Translations under genes and position numbers: made by a program
Origin: Ligustrum vulgare
Lineage: Eukaryota > Streptophyta > Magnoliopsida > Lamiales > Oleaceae
NCBI GenBank assembly: GCA_963555705.1
Contig: OY743177.1
Span: forward strand, 51,784,596 to 51,848,595
Reading direction: 5' to 3'
Length of the DNA: 64,000 nt
Notes under the pieces: generated by a model
Database searches by the model: none
What the model was told of the DNA's origin: nothing
Seen by the model: the letters and a program-made list of their open reading frames with translations, nothing else
Shown here: positions 1-10,528 of the stretch, piece by piece
How positions within the stretch are numbered: the stretch's first letter is position 1
Layout: each line of letters starts with the position of its first letter

Positions 1-1060
1 GGATAGAATTAGAGATGCATTAGTGTACTTATATCACTAAGTAGAAAACAATACTTTGAAGAGTTATGTTCACAATGCAGCAAAGATGCTAAGAAATTTA
101 GCACTGACATAAGTCATAGGTGGAACTCTACATATTTGTTACTTATATCATGTGAAAATTTAAACACATAATAACCGAGTATTATAATAGTAGAACACCT
201 AGAAATGAAAATGATTCTGCATTAATAGAAGAGGATTGTGAAATTACTTTTAAAGTCAAAAGATTTTTTGTAAGTTTTTACGATTCAACCAACATATTTT
301 CTGGGGTATATTACCCAACTAATTTAAGAATTCTTAAACGTCTTTATATTATTTCAAGAACTTTTTATAGATATAGAGATGAATCTATTTTTGTTAATAT
401 GATAATTTCTATAGAAATAAAATTTAGAAAATATTGAGAAGATTTACCTATGTTATTTTCTTTAACGTGTGTAATGAACCCATGTTACAATTTAAAAGGT
501 ACAAAACTTCTTGTTTCAAAAATAAGTCTTGAGTTGATTTTGGATACCCCTATCACTTATAATAATTTAGAAAGTACGTTAGTAACTATGTATAACTCAT
601 ATGCAGCATGATTAGGAACTAATATTAGACATGCACCATCATGTGTCACTACACTTAAAGACGATGGAGTAGAATTATTAGATTTAATGGAAAAAATTAG
701 ATATACACAAGGAACTTCTTCATACGATATATGTCCCCTAGTTGTCATAACAAATCTGGTCCACTTGTAATACATGAAGAATTAAAAAATTATTTTAAAT
801 AAGAATTACTTAGGAATGTAGAGCCTCTTGATTCTTTAGAATTTGATTTACTTAGATTTTGGTGAACAAACAAACGGAGATATCCAATTATTTCTGCTAT
901 AGCAAAGATCTACTAATACCACCAGTTAGCACGACAGTTTCAGAGTCTGCTTTTATTGCTGGTAAAAGGGTCTTGTCAAAAGTAAGGAGCCGACTCAAAG
1001 AAAATATTTTGGAAGCATTGATGTTTGTGAAAGATTGACAGGACACTCATTTTCACATAC
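1..1060 (+). pseudogene. hAT-family transposase remnant (Ac/RICESLEEPER-like)
   Basis: The plus strand, read across several frames, gives a degenerate C-terminal half of a hAT transposase. A His-Arg-Trp-Asn-Ser-Thr-Tyr stretch lies near 115-140. At about 230-480 comes the block that in this family leads to the conserved Lys-Tyr-Trp and Asp-Pro positions. The C-terminal hAT dimerisation region (Pro-pro-val-ser ... ser-glu-ser-ala-phe ... gly-lys-arg ... leu-ser) is at about 815-1040. The frame is broken repeatedly. At least three TGA codons (435-437, 863-865, 1036-1038) stand where the family normally has Trp, and there are frameshifts around 900. The N-terminal zinc finger and catalytic start lie outside the window. 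Family knowledge: such proteins cut and paste elements with 8-bp target duplications. This copy cannot encode a working enzyme. Confidence 0.85.
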
Positions 1061-1936
1061 AAAAATAAGTATGCCGAAATTGCATGCAGTTAGTTAAATG
1101 GTATTTAGCTTTAAATTTTAAATTTCTTTACATAAATACTATTTTGATTTCAAAACAAAAATTGTACACGTAACAAGTTATTCGTTTACAATTTTAACTC
1201 CACCTACTAAAAAATTCAATTATTGAAGTCAGTAACTGATCACAAACCCCAAAAAAAGAGGAGGTTTTAAATTTTTAAACTTTTAAATTCTAATCTAGTT
1301 ACTCAATTCTAATTTTTATCTTATCGAATTATAATTGGAGATTTGAACTTATAATTCATTCATTCACTACTTTTACATTACTTATTAATTTATTACACAA
1401 GTTCACAACTAATTATAAATTTTTATATAATATATCATTATATAATTAATTTATATTCAAGTATTTAACTAAAACAAAAAACGGAAAAAAAGGAAAAGCG
1501 ACGAGCCACGAGCGACGAGCCAAAGCTAAACTCAGTTCGGCCCACGAGCCACGAGCTCGTAGGCCAAGTCGAGCTTGGCCCTTGTCAAACGAGCCGACTT
1601 ATGACACGATCACATGGCTCTTCTCGTCCTTTGACGAGTCAAGTCATTGTCAGCACTAGTCATATCTAAATATTGTAATGATTACGTTACAAATTAGAGA
1701 ATCTATATTTGCTAAAATATTCTTGTTTAAAAACATTTTTTATAATTTTAGAGACAAAATATATGGTTGAAAAGTGAAAATAAATATGTGATTAAAAAGT
1801 GATTTGATGAATTATATTGTTTATAAATATTTTTTAAAATATTTTACCAAACAAAAACTTATAAATGAGTAATAATTTTGAGCCTAAAACAGTGAACAAG
1901 CGGTGAATTGCCATTATTTGATGATGACAAGACAAT
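1061..1936. other. AT-rich sequence with a GC-rich hAT-like subterminal patch
   Basis: No gene is seen. Most of the stretch is AT-rich. The exception is about 1495-1645, where short GAGCCACGAG / GACGAGCC motifs recur in both orientations and run into CTTGTCAAACGAGCCGAC. Subterminal regions of plant hAT elements often look like this, so the patch may be the decayed 3' end of the element whose transposase precedes it. No clean terminal repeat or target duplication could be identified. Confidence 0.4.
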
Positions 1937-2098
1937 TTTAGCCTTTGTTTGGAAAATTGAAAAAAAAAAATGTTTTTTAAAAATATAATTTTTTAAATTA
2001 CTTTTTAATTATACATATTTTCTCTCTATTTTTCGACAACACACTTTAACTTGAAAACATAAAAAAGAATTTAAACACATAACTTTTAACAAACAGAG
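1937..2098. mobile_element. Short hAT-like MITE
   Basis: The left end reads GCCTTTGTTTGGAAAA and the right end, reversed, reads AATCTCTGTTTGTTAAAAG, giving imperfect terminal inverted repeats sharing CT(T/C)TGTTTG. The body is AT-rich and carries the phrase ACACATTTTCTCTC-like, which recurs in related debris at about 2425-2840, 3600-3920 and 7125-7462. There is no coding capacity. Confidence 0.45.
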
Positions 2099-3831
2099 AT
2101 TATGGTCATAGAAAATGTTCTTCTACCCAAGGTGCGTAGCATGTGGTTATTACTTATTTGTTCAACACATTTCACCTCCTATATGATGAAATATGTTGAA
2201 TCAATATCCACCAATCACATCAATACGCGGGCAACACAACTCTCATCCACGGTGAGCCGGAGAACGGCCCAAGTCACTATCATAGTAGTTATTAGCAGAA
2301 TCTGAGCATGCTTATTTTCACCGTTTATCCATTTAAGTCCAAATTCACCCATGTACAATCAAAAAGTGATTCAAAGCCAAGGGCAGTTTCGTGAATCATC
2401 CAGTCTCATGTAGGACAGACATTAGCCTTTGTTTGCTAAACTTGGCCATAGATTATAATTCAATTTATAATCACAAAATTTTTCAAATCACTTTTTAGTT
2501 ACACACATTTTATCTACTTTTCAACTAAATATTTATCTATAAAACACAAATAAAACCAATTTATAATCACATTTATAAACCAATTTATAATCAAACTTAT
2601 AAATAACTTTTTCTCAATTCTCTTTTTAATCATATGCATTTTTTCTCAAACAAAATTTCAGTAATATGTTTACCTCGAAAATATTACATTATTTGTTTAG
2701 AAACAAAAAACTCTTATCAAATAGAGGACACATTTTCCAAATCACTTTTTAACCTTACACATTTCCTCAATTTCCTTTTCAATAACATATTTTTCTCGAA
2801 TCCATTACATTATTTTATAAATAAAACTTTTGAGTGATGTTATTTATCATTAGTAGTAGTAGAGGTGAATATCTACTCTAGTTGGCTCATATTCTTAGGA
2901 AAATGAAGAGATGTCCATGAGTAGAGTACATTTACAAGGTAACTCTTCAATTTTTCAATAAATTCAACCATGACTTAATTTTCAACCACACATTTTCTCT
3001 ATTCAATTTTAAATCACTACTTTTTATCTCATAATCATAAATAAAATAGTGTTGCCAACCTAGTTGATAAGTCTTTTTGCATCCTTAGAATATCTCTAAT
3101 GGTTTATGCATATTTTGATCTACGTGACAATTAAATAGATAAAATAAATATTCCGCTCATGTTAATAAAATAAATAATGAAATTTAAAGTTTATCTTCAA
3201 TGGACTTTGTCTACAATTTTTTATGTATACACGTGTCTTCAAATTAGCATCATCTCAAGTAATAAACTTAGATTAAATAAATGAAAACTTAATATTTGCT
3301 TAGTCAATTTGTTTAACACGTTTTCTATACCTGGATATAGCACCGGATAATATGTCTCCCACATCAACATCATATAAGCATGAAAACTAACTATTTGAGA
3401 CGAAATTTTTAAATCATTATTTATTTTTCTTACGTAACAATTTTTTTTTCACAATTCATAAATCATTAGACATTCTCTTATACACCTTGGAGGGATATAT
3501 ATATATATATATATTCTCAATTTCCACACGCTGTAGGTTTTGGGGATTTACCTGCAAAAGAACAAACATTTCTATTCGGTAAAGATACTATTTTGGTTTG
3601 TAAATCATTTTATAAATTACACAATTTGTAGAAGCATTTTTTAACTACACATACGTTCTCTTTTCACTTTTCAATTATACATTTTATTTCAAAAATATCT
3701 GACTGTTCGGCAACTGATTTTTTTTTTAGCTGTCATTGATTTCGTTTTTTGAGGGAAGATTTGGGGTTAAAAATTGGAGAGAGAAAATATATGTGGTTAA
3801 AAAGTGGTTTGAAAAATTTTTGTTATTTGTA
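2099..3831. other. AT-rich non-coding stretch with MITE debris
   Basis: No gene is supported. Partial copies of the same short inverted-repeat family lie at about 2425-2840 and 3570-3830 (phrases GCCTTTGTTTG, AATCACTTTTTAA, TTTATAAATTAC). A perfect TA microsatellite is at about 3497-3514. The small open frames here are chance frames in AT-rich DNA. Confidence 0.5.
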
Positions 3832-4097
3832 AATTGATTTATAAATCGTAATGATTGCGTAAAAGAACGGTGTGTAAATAAATCAATTTATAAACTACAT
3901 TTTTTTTTACCAAACGGAGTCGTCTAATGCTCGAGTCAGTGTCAAACGAGGAACACGCTTTCAAATAATTGCGCTTGTGTGGTGCACTTCTTTTTCGAAA
4001 TAATTCATTTTTGGAGCATTGAAATGGGCTCCACTGTTATGATTTTGATTGAAAACCTCTCATCATCTTACAGGCCATTCAAAATGTGATTGGTATT

Positions 4098-4614
4098 GGG
4101 TTAATTTTAAAAAATGGTCACTTAAGTTTGAGCAAACTTTCAAAACGATCACTAAAGTTCAAAATTTACTCCAAATCAGAAAATGGGGGAGAAGCTGGTG
4201 CGAATCGCACCAGCTAGGGGTAGGTTTCTCCCCTACAAAACTGGTGCGTTTTCACACTAGTTGGGGGGAGGTTTCTCCCCTAAAAACTGGTGCAAAAACC
4301 TCCCTCCTTTTTCGGTGCGATTTTCGGTGTCGCACCGGAAACCTCCTTGTCATCGCCAGGAAGCCACAAGAGAGGCAGCTCTTCATGGTGTTGAGGATGA
4401 AGACTAATTTGTTAATGTTTTAAAGTTTAGGATCAATTTGAATTTTTTTTAGTCAATGTTTTAAAGTTTAGGACCAATTTGGATGTGTTTCATGTAGAGA
4501 GTGACCATTTTTGTAAGTTTTCAAAACATTAGTGACCGTTGGAGTAAATTTTGAACTTTAGTGACCGTTTTGAAATTTTGCTCAAATTTCAACGACCGTA
4601 TGTAAAATTATCCC
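4098..4614. mobile_element. MULE-like MITE, copy 1 (517 bp)
   Basis: The ends form an imperfect terminal inverted repeat of about 75 bp. The left end starts GGGTTAATTTTAAAAAATGG and the right end, reversed, starts GGGATAATTTTACATACGG; both continue into TTCAAAACG(A/G)TCACTAAAG. The flanks GATTGGTATT (4088-4097) and GATTGCTATT (4615-4624) are a 10-bp direct repeat with one mismatch, fitting the 9-10-bp duplications of Mutator-like elements. The core is a nest of palindromes built from GGTGCGAATCGCACC, ACTGGTGCG and GGGGAGGTTTCTCCCC. It encodes nothing; the open frames through it are products of the palindromes. Confidence 0.75.
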
Positions 4615-5188
4615 GATTGCTATTTGTTCCACGTTTATGTTAATTGTACAAAAACTATAATAAAAATTAAAATTTACAATTGTCAAACTATTTTTTAACT
4701 ACACACATTTTACCTAAAAATTCCAAATAATCAATTTTAAATTTTCTCTCTCCAATTTAAAACAGCCGAACAATGTCTTGATCAAAAGATTAACCATATG
4801 CATGTGGTGGACTCTCTTTATATCACCTATCACATCAAATTTGACATCAACATCCACAATTTCACTACCTCTTTTGTCAAATTGATTGTCAAACTTGTAC
4901 AACTAGCATTTTTTATTTGTTCCATTGATTTATAAATTGTAATGATTGCGTAAAAGAACGGTGTGTAAATAAATCAATTTATAAACTACATTTTTTTTTA
5001 CCAAACGGAGTTGTCTAACGCTCGAATCAGTGTCAAACGAGGAACTCGCTTTCAAATAATTGCGCTTGTGTGGTGCACTTCTTTTCCGAAATAATTCATT
5101 TTTGGAGCAATGAAATGGACTCCACTGCTATGATTTTGATTGAAAAACTCTCATCGTTTTACACGCCATTCAAAATGTGATTGCCATC

Positions 5189-5705
5189 AAGTTAATTTTA
5201 AAAAATGATCACTGAAGTGTGAGCAAATTTTCAAAACGATTACTAAAGTTCAAAATTTACTCCAAACCAGAAAATGGGGAAGAAGCTGGTGCGAATCGCA
5301 CCAGCTGGGGGGAGGTTTCTCCCCTAAAAAATTGGTGCGTTTTCGCACTATTTGGGGGGAGGTTTCTCCCCCAAAAACTGGTACAAAAACCTCCCCCTTT
5401 TTCGGTGCGATATTCGTTGTCGCATCGAAAACCTACTTCGCCATCGCCAGGACGCCACTAGAGAGGCAGCTCTTCATGGTGTTGAGGATGAAGACTAATT
5501 TGTTAATGTTTTAAAGTTTATTATCAATTTGGGTTTTTTCTAGTCAATGTTTTAAAGTTTAGGACCAATTTGGATGTGTTTGATGTAGAGAGTGACCATT
5601 GTTGTAAGTTTTCAAAACATTAGTGACTGTTGGAATAAATTTTGAACTTTAGTGACCGTTTTGAAATTTTTCTCAAACTTCAATGACTGTTTGTAAAATT
5701 AACCC
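5189..5705. mobile_element. MULE-like MITE, copy 2 (517 bp)
   Basis: Same length and structure as the copy at 4098-4614, with the outer ends partly decayed (left end AAGTTAATTTTA, right end AAAATTAACCC). The palindromic core is retained with substitutions. It lies at the same position in the second unit of the ~1.1-kb tandem array, so it most likely arose by duplication of the first and not by a new insertion. Confidence 0.7.
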
Positions 5706-6304
5706 GATTGCTATTTGTTCCACGTTTATGCTACTTGTACAAAAACTATAATAAAAATTAAAATATACAATTTTCAAACTAATTTTTAACTATACACATT
5801 TGCTCTCTTCAATTTAATCACACATTTTACCTAAAAAGTCCAAATAATCAATTTTAAATTTTCTCTCTCCAATTTAAAACACCAGAACAATGTCTTGATG
5901 AAAAGGTTAACCATATGCATGTGGTGGAATCTCTTTATATCACCTATTACATCAAACTTGACATCAACATCCACAAGTTTACTACCTCTTTTGTAAAATT
6001 GATTGTCAAACTTGTACAACTAGCATTTTTTATTTATTCCATTGATTTATAAATTGTAATGATTGCGTAAAAGAACGGTGTGTAAATAAATCAATTTATA
6101 AACTACATTTTTTTTACCAAATGGAGTTGTCTAATGCTCGACTCAGTGTCAAAGGAGGAACACGCTTTCAAATAATTGCGCTTGTATGGTGCACTTCTTT
6201 TCCTAAATAATTCATTTTTGGAGCAATGAAATGGACTCCACTGCTATGATTTTGATTGAAAACCTCTCATCATCTTACACGCCATTCAAAATGTGATTTC
6301 CATC

Positions 6305-6720
6305 AGGTTAATTTTAAAAAATGATCACTGGAGTTTGAGCAAATTTTCAAAACGATCACTAAAGTTCAAAATTTACTCCAAACCAGAAAATGGGGGAGAA
6401 ACCTCCCCTCAGCTGGTGCGAATCGCACCAGTTGGGGGGAGGCTTCTCCCCTACAAAACTGGTGCTTTTTCGCACTAGTTGGGGGGAGGTTTCTCCCCCA
6501 AAAACTGGTGTAAAAACATCTCCCCTTTTTCTCTGCGATATTCGTTGTCGCACCGGAAACCTACTTCGCCATCGCCAGGACGCCACCAGAGAGGCAGCTC
6601 TTCATGGTGTTGAGGAAGACTAATTTGTTAATGTTTTAAAGTTTATGATCAATTTGGGTTTTTTTAGTCAATGTTTTAAAATTTTTCTCAAACTTCAATG
6701 ACCGTTTGTAAAATTAACCC
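6305..6720. mobile_element. MULE-like MITE, copy 3, internally deleted
   Basis: The left half matches the other two copies. Just after the phrase CAATGTTTTAAA near 6670 the element jumps to the outermost part of the right repeat (TTTTTCTCAAACTTCAATGACCG), losing roughly 100 bp that include most of the inner right arm. The GGGGAGAAACCTCCCC palindrome near the left side is longer here than in the other copies. Confidence 0.65.
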
Positions 6721-7124
6721 GATTGCTATTTGTTCCACGTTTATGTTACTTGTACAAAAACTATAATAAAAATTAAAATATACAATTTTCAAACTATTTT
6801 TTAATTACACACATTTTCTCTCTTCAATTTAATCACACATTTTACTTAAAAAATTCAAATAATCAATTTTAAAATTTCTCTCCCCAATTTAAAACAGCCG
6901 AACAATGCCTTGATCAAAAGGTTAACAATATGCATGTGGTGGAATCTCTTTATATCACCTATCGAATCAAATTCGACATCAACATCCACAATTTCACTAC
7001 CTTTTTTGTCAAATTGATTGTCAAATTTGTACAACTAGCATTTTTATTTGTTCCATTGTTCCAAATGCTGGTTTTGTCCTTCATTTCTAGACAATTATAG
7101 AATCAATTTTCTTTTAAGTAGGCC

Positions 7125-7462
7125 TTTGTGGTAGAAGAATGTGATTTATAAGCATGTGTTCGGGAGACCTACATTTATAAATCATATAATTTCTCAAATC
7201 ACTTTTTAATAAACATTTTCTGTCCTTAATTTTCAACCACTAATTTTTATCTCAAAATCAGAAATAAATTATTTTATGAACCAAATAGTGTTATCGAACA
7301 GACTGTAAATTGGTTTATTTATATTTTTTTAGGTAAAATGTGTGGTAGAAAAATGGAACGAAAAAAATTGCACTATTAAAAAGTAATTTAAAAAATGTAT
7401 AATTTATAAATTGATTTATAAACTAATAAGATGCCTTTACAAATTTACCAAACAGAGGCGTC
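7125..7462. mobile_element. hAT-like MITE
   Basis: The left boundary begins GGCCTTTGTGGTAGAAG; the right boundary is CTTTACAAATTTACCAAACAGAGGCG, whose reverse complement starts CGCCTCTGTTTGGTAAA. The two halves are broadly inverted: AATCATATAATTTCTCAAATCACTTTTTAAT on the left is mirrored by AAAAAGTAATTTAAAAAATG on the right. It belongs to the same short family as 1937-2098. Confidence 0.5.
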
Positions 7463-9994
7463 TTGTGATTTTGCTAGATATTTGGAGGTTAAAATAGTTA
7501 GATGAGGTTGAATGGACTCTATTCGTAATGGAATAACTAAATTTAGCTAGTCATATAGACAAAAAATATATGATATATATCATCACTATCACTAATCTAT
7601 AAAAGCATGGGTGTGTGTAGAATTTTTTAATTTCCAATTATGTTCTTTCTATTTTTCTTATGTTTATAATACACTTAATTAAAAAAAATTATATTTTCAC
7701 ATAAATAAATGTTGAATGACTTTTCAAATGATTTTGATTTAGTTAAAAAATAAATTCAATTTCCAATATAAGGTCCTTATATTTAATGTATATAATTTAT
7801 AAAATATGTTTTTCGATAACTTTATTCAATCTTATACCACATTGTAATTCAATAAATATGTTTATATAGTTCTAAAAATAAATCCTTAAAAGTTTACAAC
7901 GTAAATGTAACATAGACATAATTTTTTTTATACAATACAAGATTCTAATAATATTATAGTAGGATTAAGATAATCTCACAACAAAAATATTATGAAGATT
8001 GTTAAAATAATCAACATGATGAATAATTGACAAACTACGATTTATTTTAAAATAAATACATTTTAAATCCAATAACTTTTGGAATAATCAAAATAAAATA
8101 TATAGAGTTATTTTTTGGACGCCAACATGAGAGTCGCTTTGAAGAAAATTATTTATTATTTTTTTAATCAAGCACAAAAAGAAGTAAGTTATTAAAACAT
8201 ATTTATAGATAAATAAGTATTCAATCTTTGCTTATATGATGAACATAGTCAAGCCTCCGTTTGGTGTTGATTTTAATCCAGATTTTAATCTAAGTTAAAG
8301 TTAACAATTAATTTCAATCAAATATGTTATGGAACCTGCAAATTTTTAAGCACACAAATTTATCAACTTCTATAAAATTCTAATTAAAATCAAATTTAAT
8401 TCCTTATCAAATGAAAATGAAATCCCTAAAAAGGATGGATGGATTTGAATACCTATTTTATCCCTATATATTTAGTTATATACCCAATATACCTTTACCC
8501 CTATTTAATAATAACATTAAATAATTTATTAAATTGATTAATTTATTGTTAAGAATTATATTTTTATAATGTAATTTCATATTATTATACTATTTTATTT
8601 CATTATTTGCTCTTTAAATTAACTAACTATCAACATTTTACAATGTTGTAATAAAATTTCATATTATTATTCTCAAATTATTACACTTTTTATTTATTTA
8701 GTATTAAAAAAGATTAAAAACAACTTCGTCCTTATATTTATTAGAAAATAATATATTAATATAATATTTAAAATATTACATCCAAAATTTTAAAAGTTGA
8801 ATCGTCTACTCAATTTTCATAACTTATATTGCATATGTATTACATTATGAATATAATAACCACGTATGTGAACTTCAATTCAAAAAAATACAATTTCATT
8901 AATCTGTGACTTTTATTTCAGATGTTGCATAAAAAACATATTTCAAAAAAAAAAATCAATTCACATTTACCTTTCTTTTGTCCTTTTATTATTTGGGTGT
9001 CCTTCTCAATATTTTTCAAGTTCTATACTGATTTATTATTATAGTTTTTCTTTAAATTTTTAAGAAAAATTATGTTATAATTTTTACTTCGTAATAAATA
9101 TTATTATGATTATAAAATATTTATTTAATAATCAAAATATTACATTCAAAATTTCAAAAATTGAATTGTATAATAGGTTACAATTTATATTATAAATGTA
9201 ACATTGCCTTGAATTCAAAATGTTACAATTTCATTAATCCATGACTTTAATTATCATAAGTTACATGAAAAATATTTTGCAAATTTTAATTCACATTTAT
9301 ATACAATATAATTACTAATACAATTATATTGCACTACATTAATATTTATTAATTTTTGAATTAATCTGCATATGACATTTTATACTAAATCAATACATAA
9401 CAATAAGATACTATAAATCCTTACACAATATTATCGTTATCAATTAATAATATTAATGACATGGTTCATTACATTAATTTATTACCTGATATTATACAAT
9501 GTATATTATAATTTAATATTATTATATGCAACTCTTTTGATTTTATGGCACAACATGAATTTTTTTAACAAACTACGAGTATGTTGACTAACTCAATGAC
9601 AAACTGATAGAATTATTTCATGTAGAAATTGTAGAATTTGTCAGTTTTGAAGAAGTAATAGATGATACAAACTAATTTTACTAAGAGGAGATCCTAAATA
9701 CATTGTTGCCAAATGGTATCTCACCAAACAAGTTAATCTTGAAAATAAATTCTCCAATGATACTCTTAAGGAATCTAGACTCATCCAACAATCTTTGCAA
9801 TTAGACATAAATGATTTATCTTGATTTCAAAAAACATATAATTAATCCATGTAGAAATAATCATCGAATAACATGCTGAAAATAAGTTTTTCTTTCACGC
9901 ATCCTATTAATTCCAGTAAATGATGGAGTATATTAATTCAAACTTAAGATGATCAATTTTTAATATGTCTATACTTTTCCTTGAGTATTAACAA
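7463..9994. other. Long AT-rich stretch without a gene
   Basis: No coding region is supported. A possible Helitron 5' end (TCACTAATCTATAAAAGCATGG, near 7586-7612) is seen without a matching 3' hairpin. At about 8255-8450 there is MITE-like sequence (CTCCGTTTGGTGTTGATTTTAATCC). A diverged tandem duplication occupies 8755-9285. Near 9650-9830 a plus-strand reading gives a broken peptide of no recognised family. Confidence 0.4.
8755..9285. repeat. Diverged tandem duplication (~360-bp step)
   Basis: The segment from about 8760 to 8945 (AATATTACATCCAAAATTTTAAAAGTTGAAT ... AATACAATTTCATTAATC ... GTTGCATAAAAAACATATTTC) reappears in the same order at about 9120-9285 with many substitutions. The phrase ACAATTTCATTAATC is exact in both. 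Origin unknown; no terminal repeats were seen. Confidence 0.6.
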
Positions 9995-10528
9995 GGCTTG
10001 GAAACTTATTTTTCTGGAAATTGAAAGTTTAGCCCTTATTAGGGCCTCATTTTTTGAAAATCAAAATTTTAAAACACTCAATCTCAATCATCTATTTTAG
10101 TCAAGCACACAATATTTGACTTTTCAAACAATTTTTAACCACACATTCTCCTAAAAATACAATTTCAAACCACAATTTTCCTTAAGAACTAGTGGCCAAA
10201 CAGGCCCTTATGTGTTTGATTGGTTTAATTTCTTAGGTAAAAAAAGTACATAAATTTTCCAGTTTGATGGACATTATTTTCCACAGAAATAAAGTGAAAT
10301 TTTGCTATTTTAATTAAATCTTTCACACATTTGTACTTGATAATAATAATAATGTTAATTTCTGAAAAAAAAATAAGTTAATTAACAAAAATTAATAGAC
10401 TGAACAGGACGAAAACCAATTCCTACCAAATTGGTAGGAATTAAAATATAAGAAAAAGCAAGAAAATACAATATTCATGAAAAACGTCTTCAGTGGAAAA
10501 AAGTGCAATCAAACATCAAAAAGGTGAA
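9995..10528. repeat. Dispersed MITE-like repeat, copy A, left part
   Basis: From about 10209 the sequence matches 42509-42720 in order: GTGTTTGATTG, CATTATTTTCCA, AATAAAG, TTTGATAATAATAA, GTTAATTT. The match resumes on the far side of the LTR element at 16757-16816. The repeat was therefore present before the element at 10529-16756 inserted. A smaller insertion at 10040-10208 also interrupts it, because copy B has the two flanks adjacent. Non-coding. Confidence 0.6.
10040..10208. mobile_element. Small MITE inserted in the dispersed repeat
   Basis: The left end is AGGGCCTCATTTTTTG and the right end is GGCCAAACAGGCCCT, giving inverted AGGGCCT ends. The 8-mer GCCCTTAT occurs at 10032-10039 and 10204-10211 and could be an 8-bp target duplication. 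The two readings overlap by a few bases, so exact ends are uncertain. A related element with the same end sequence is at 16819-16916. Confidence 0.5.

Larger units (their letters stand above)
3832..7066. repeat. Tandem triplication of a ~1.1-kb segment
   Basis: The phrase TATAAATTGTAATGATTGCG (one mismatch in the first copy) starts at 3840, 4931 and 6048, giving steps of 1091 and 1117 bp. The three units then run in parallel: the segment with ACCAAACGGAG, the sequence around GTGTGGTGCACTTC, a MULE-like MITE, and a tail ending near TAGCATTTTTATTTGTTCCATTG. The third unit is shorter because its MITE has an internal deletion. Homology ends near 7066. Units differ by scattered substitutions and small indels, so the array is not brand new. 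Confidence 0.9.

Noticed and set aside
4049..6623. Several small ORFs on both strands
   Set aside because: They are readings through the palindromic cores of the MULE-like MITEs and recur with shifts in all three tandem copies.
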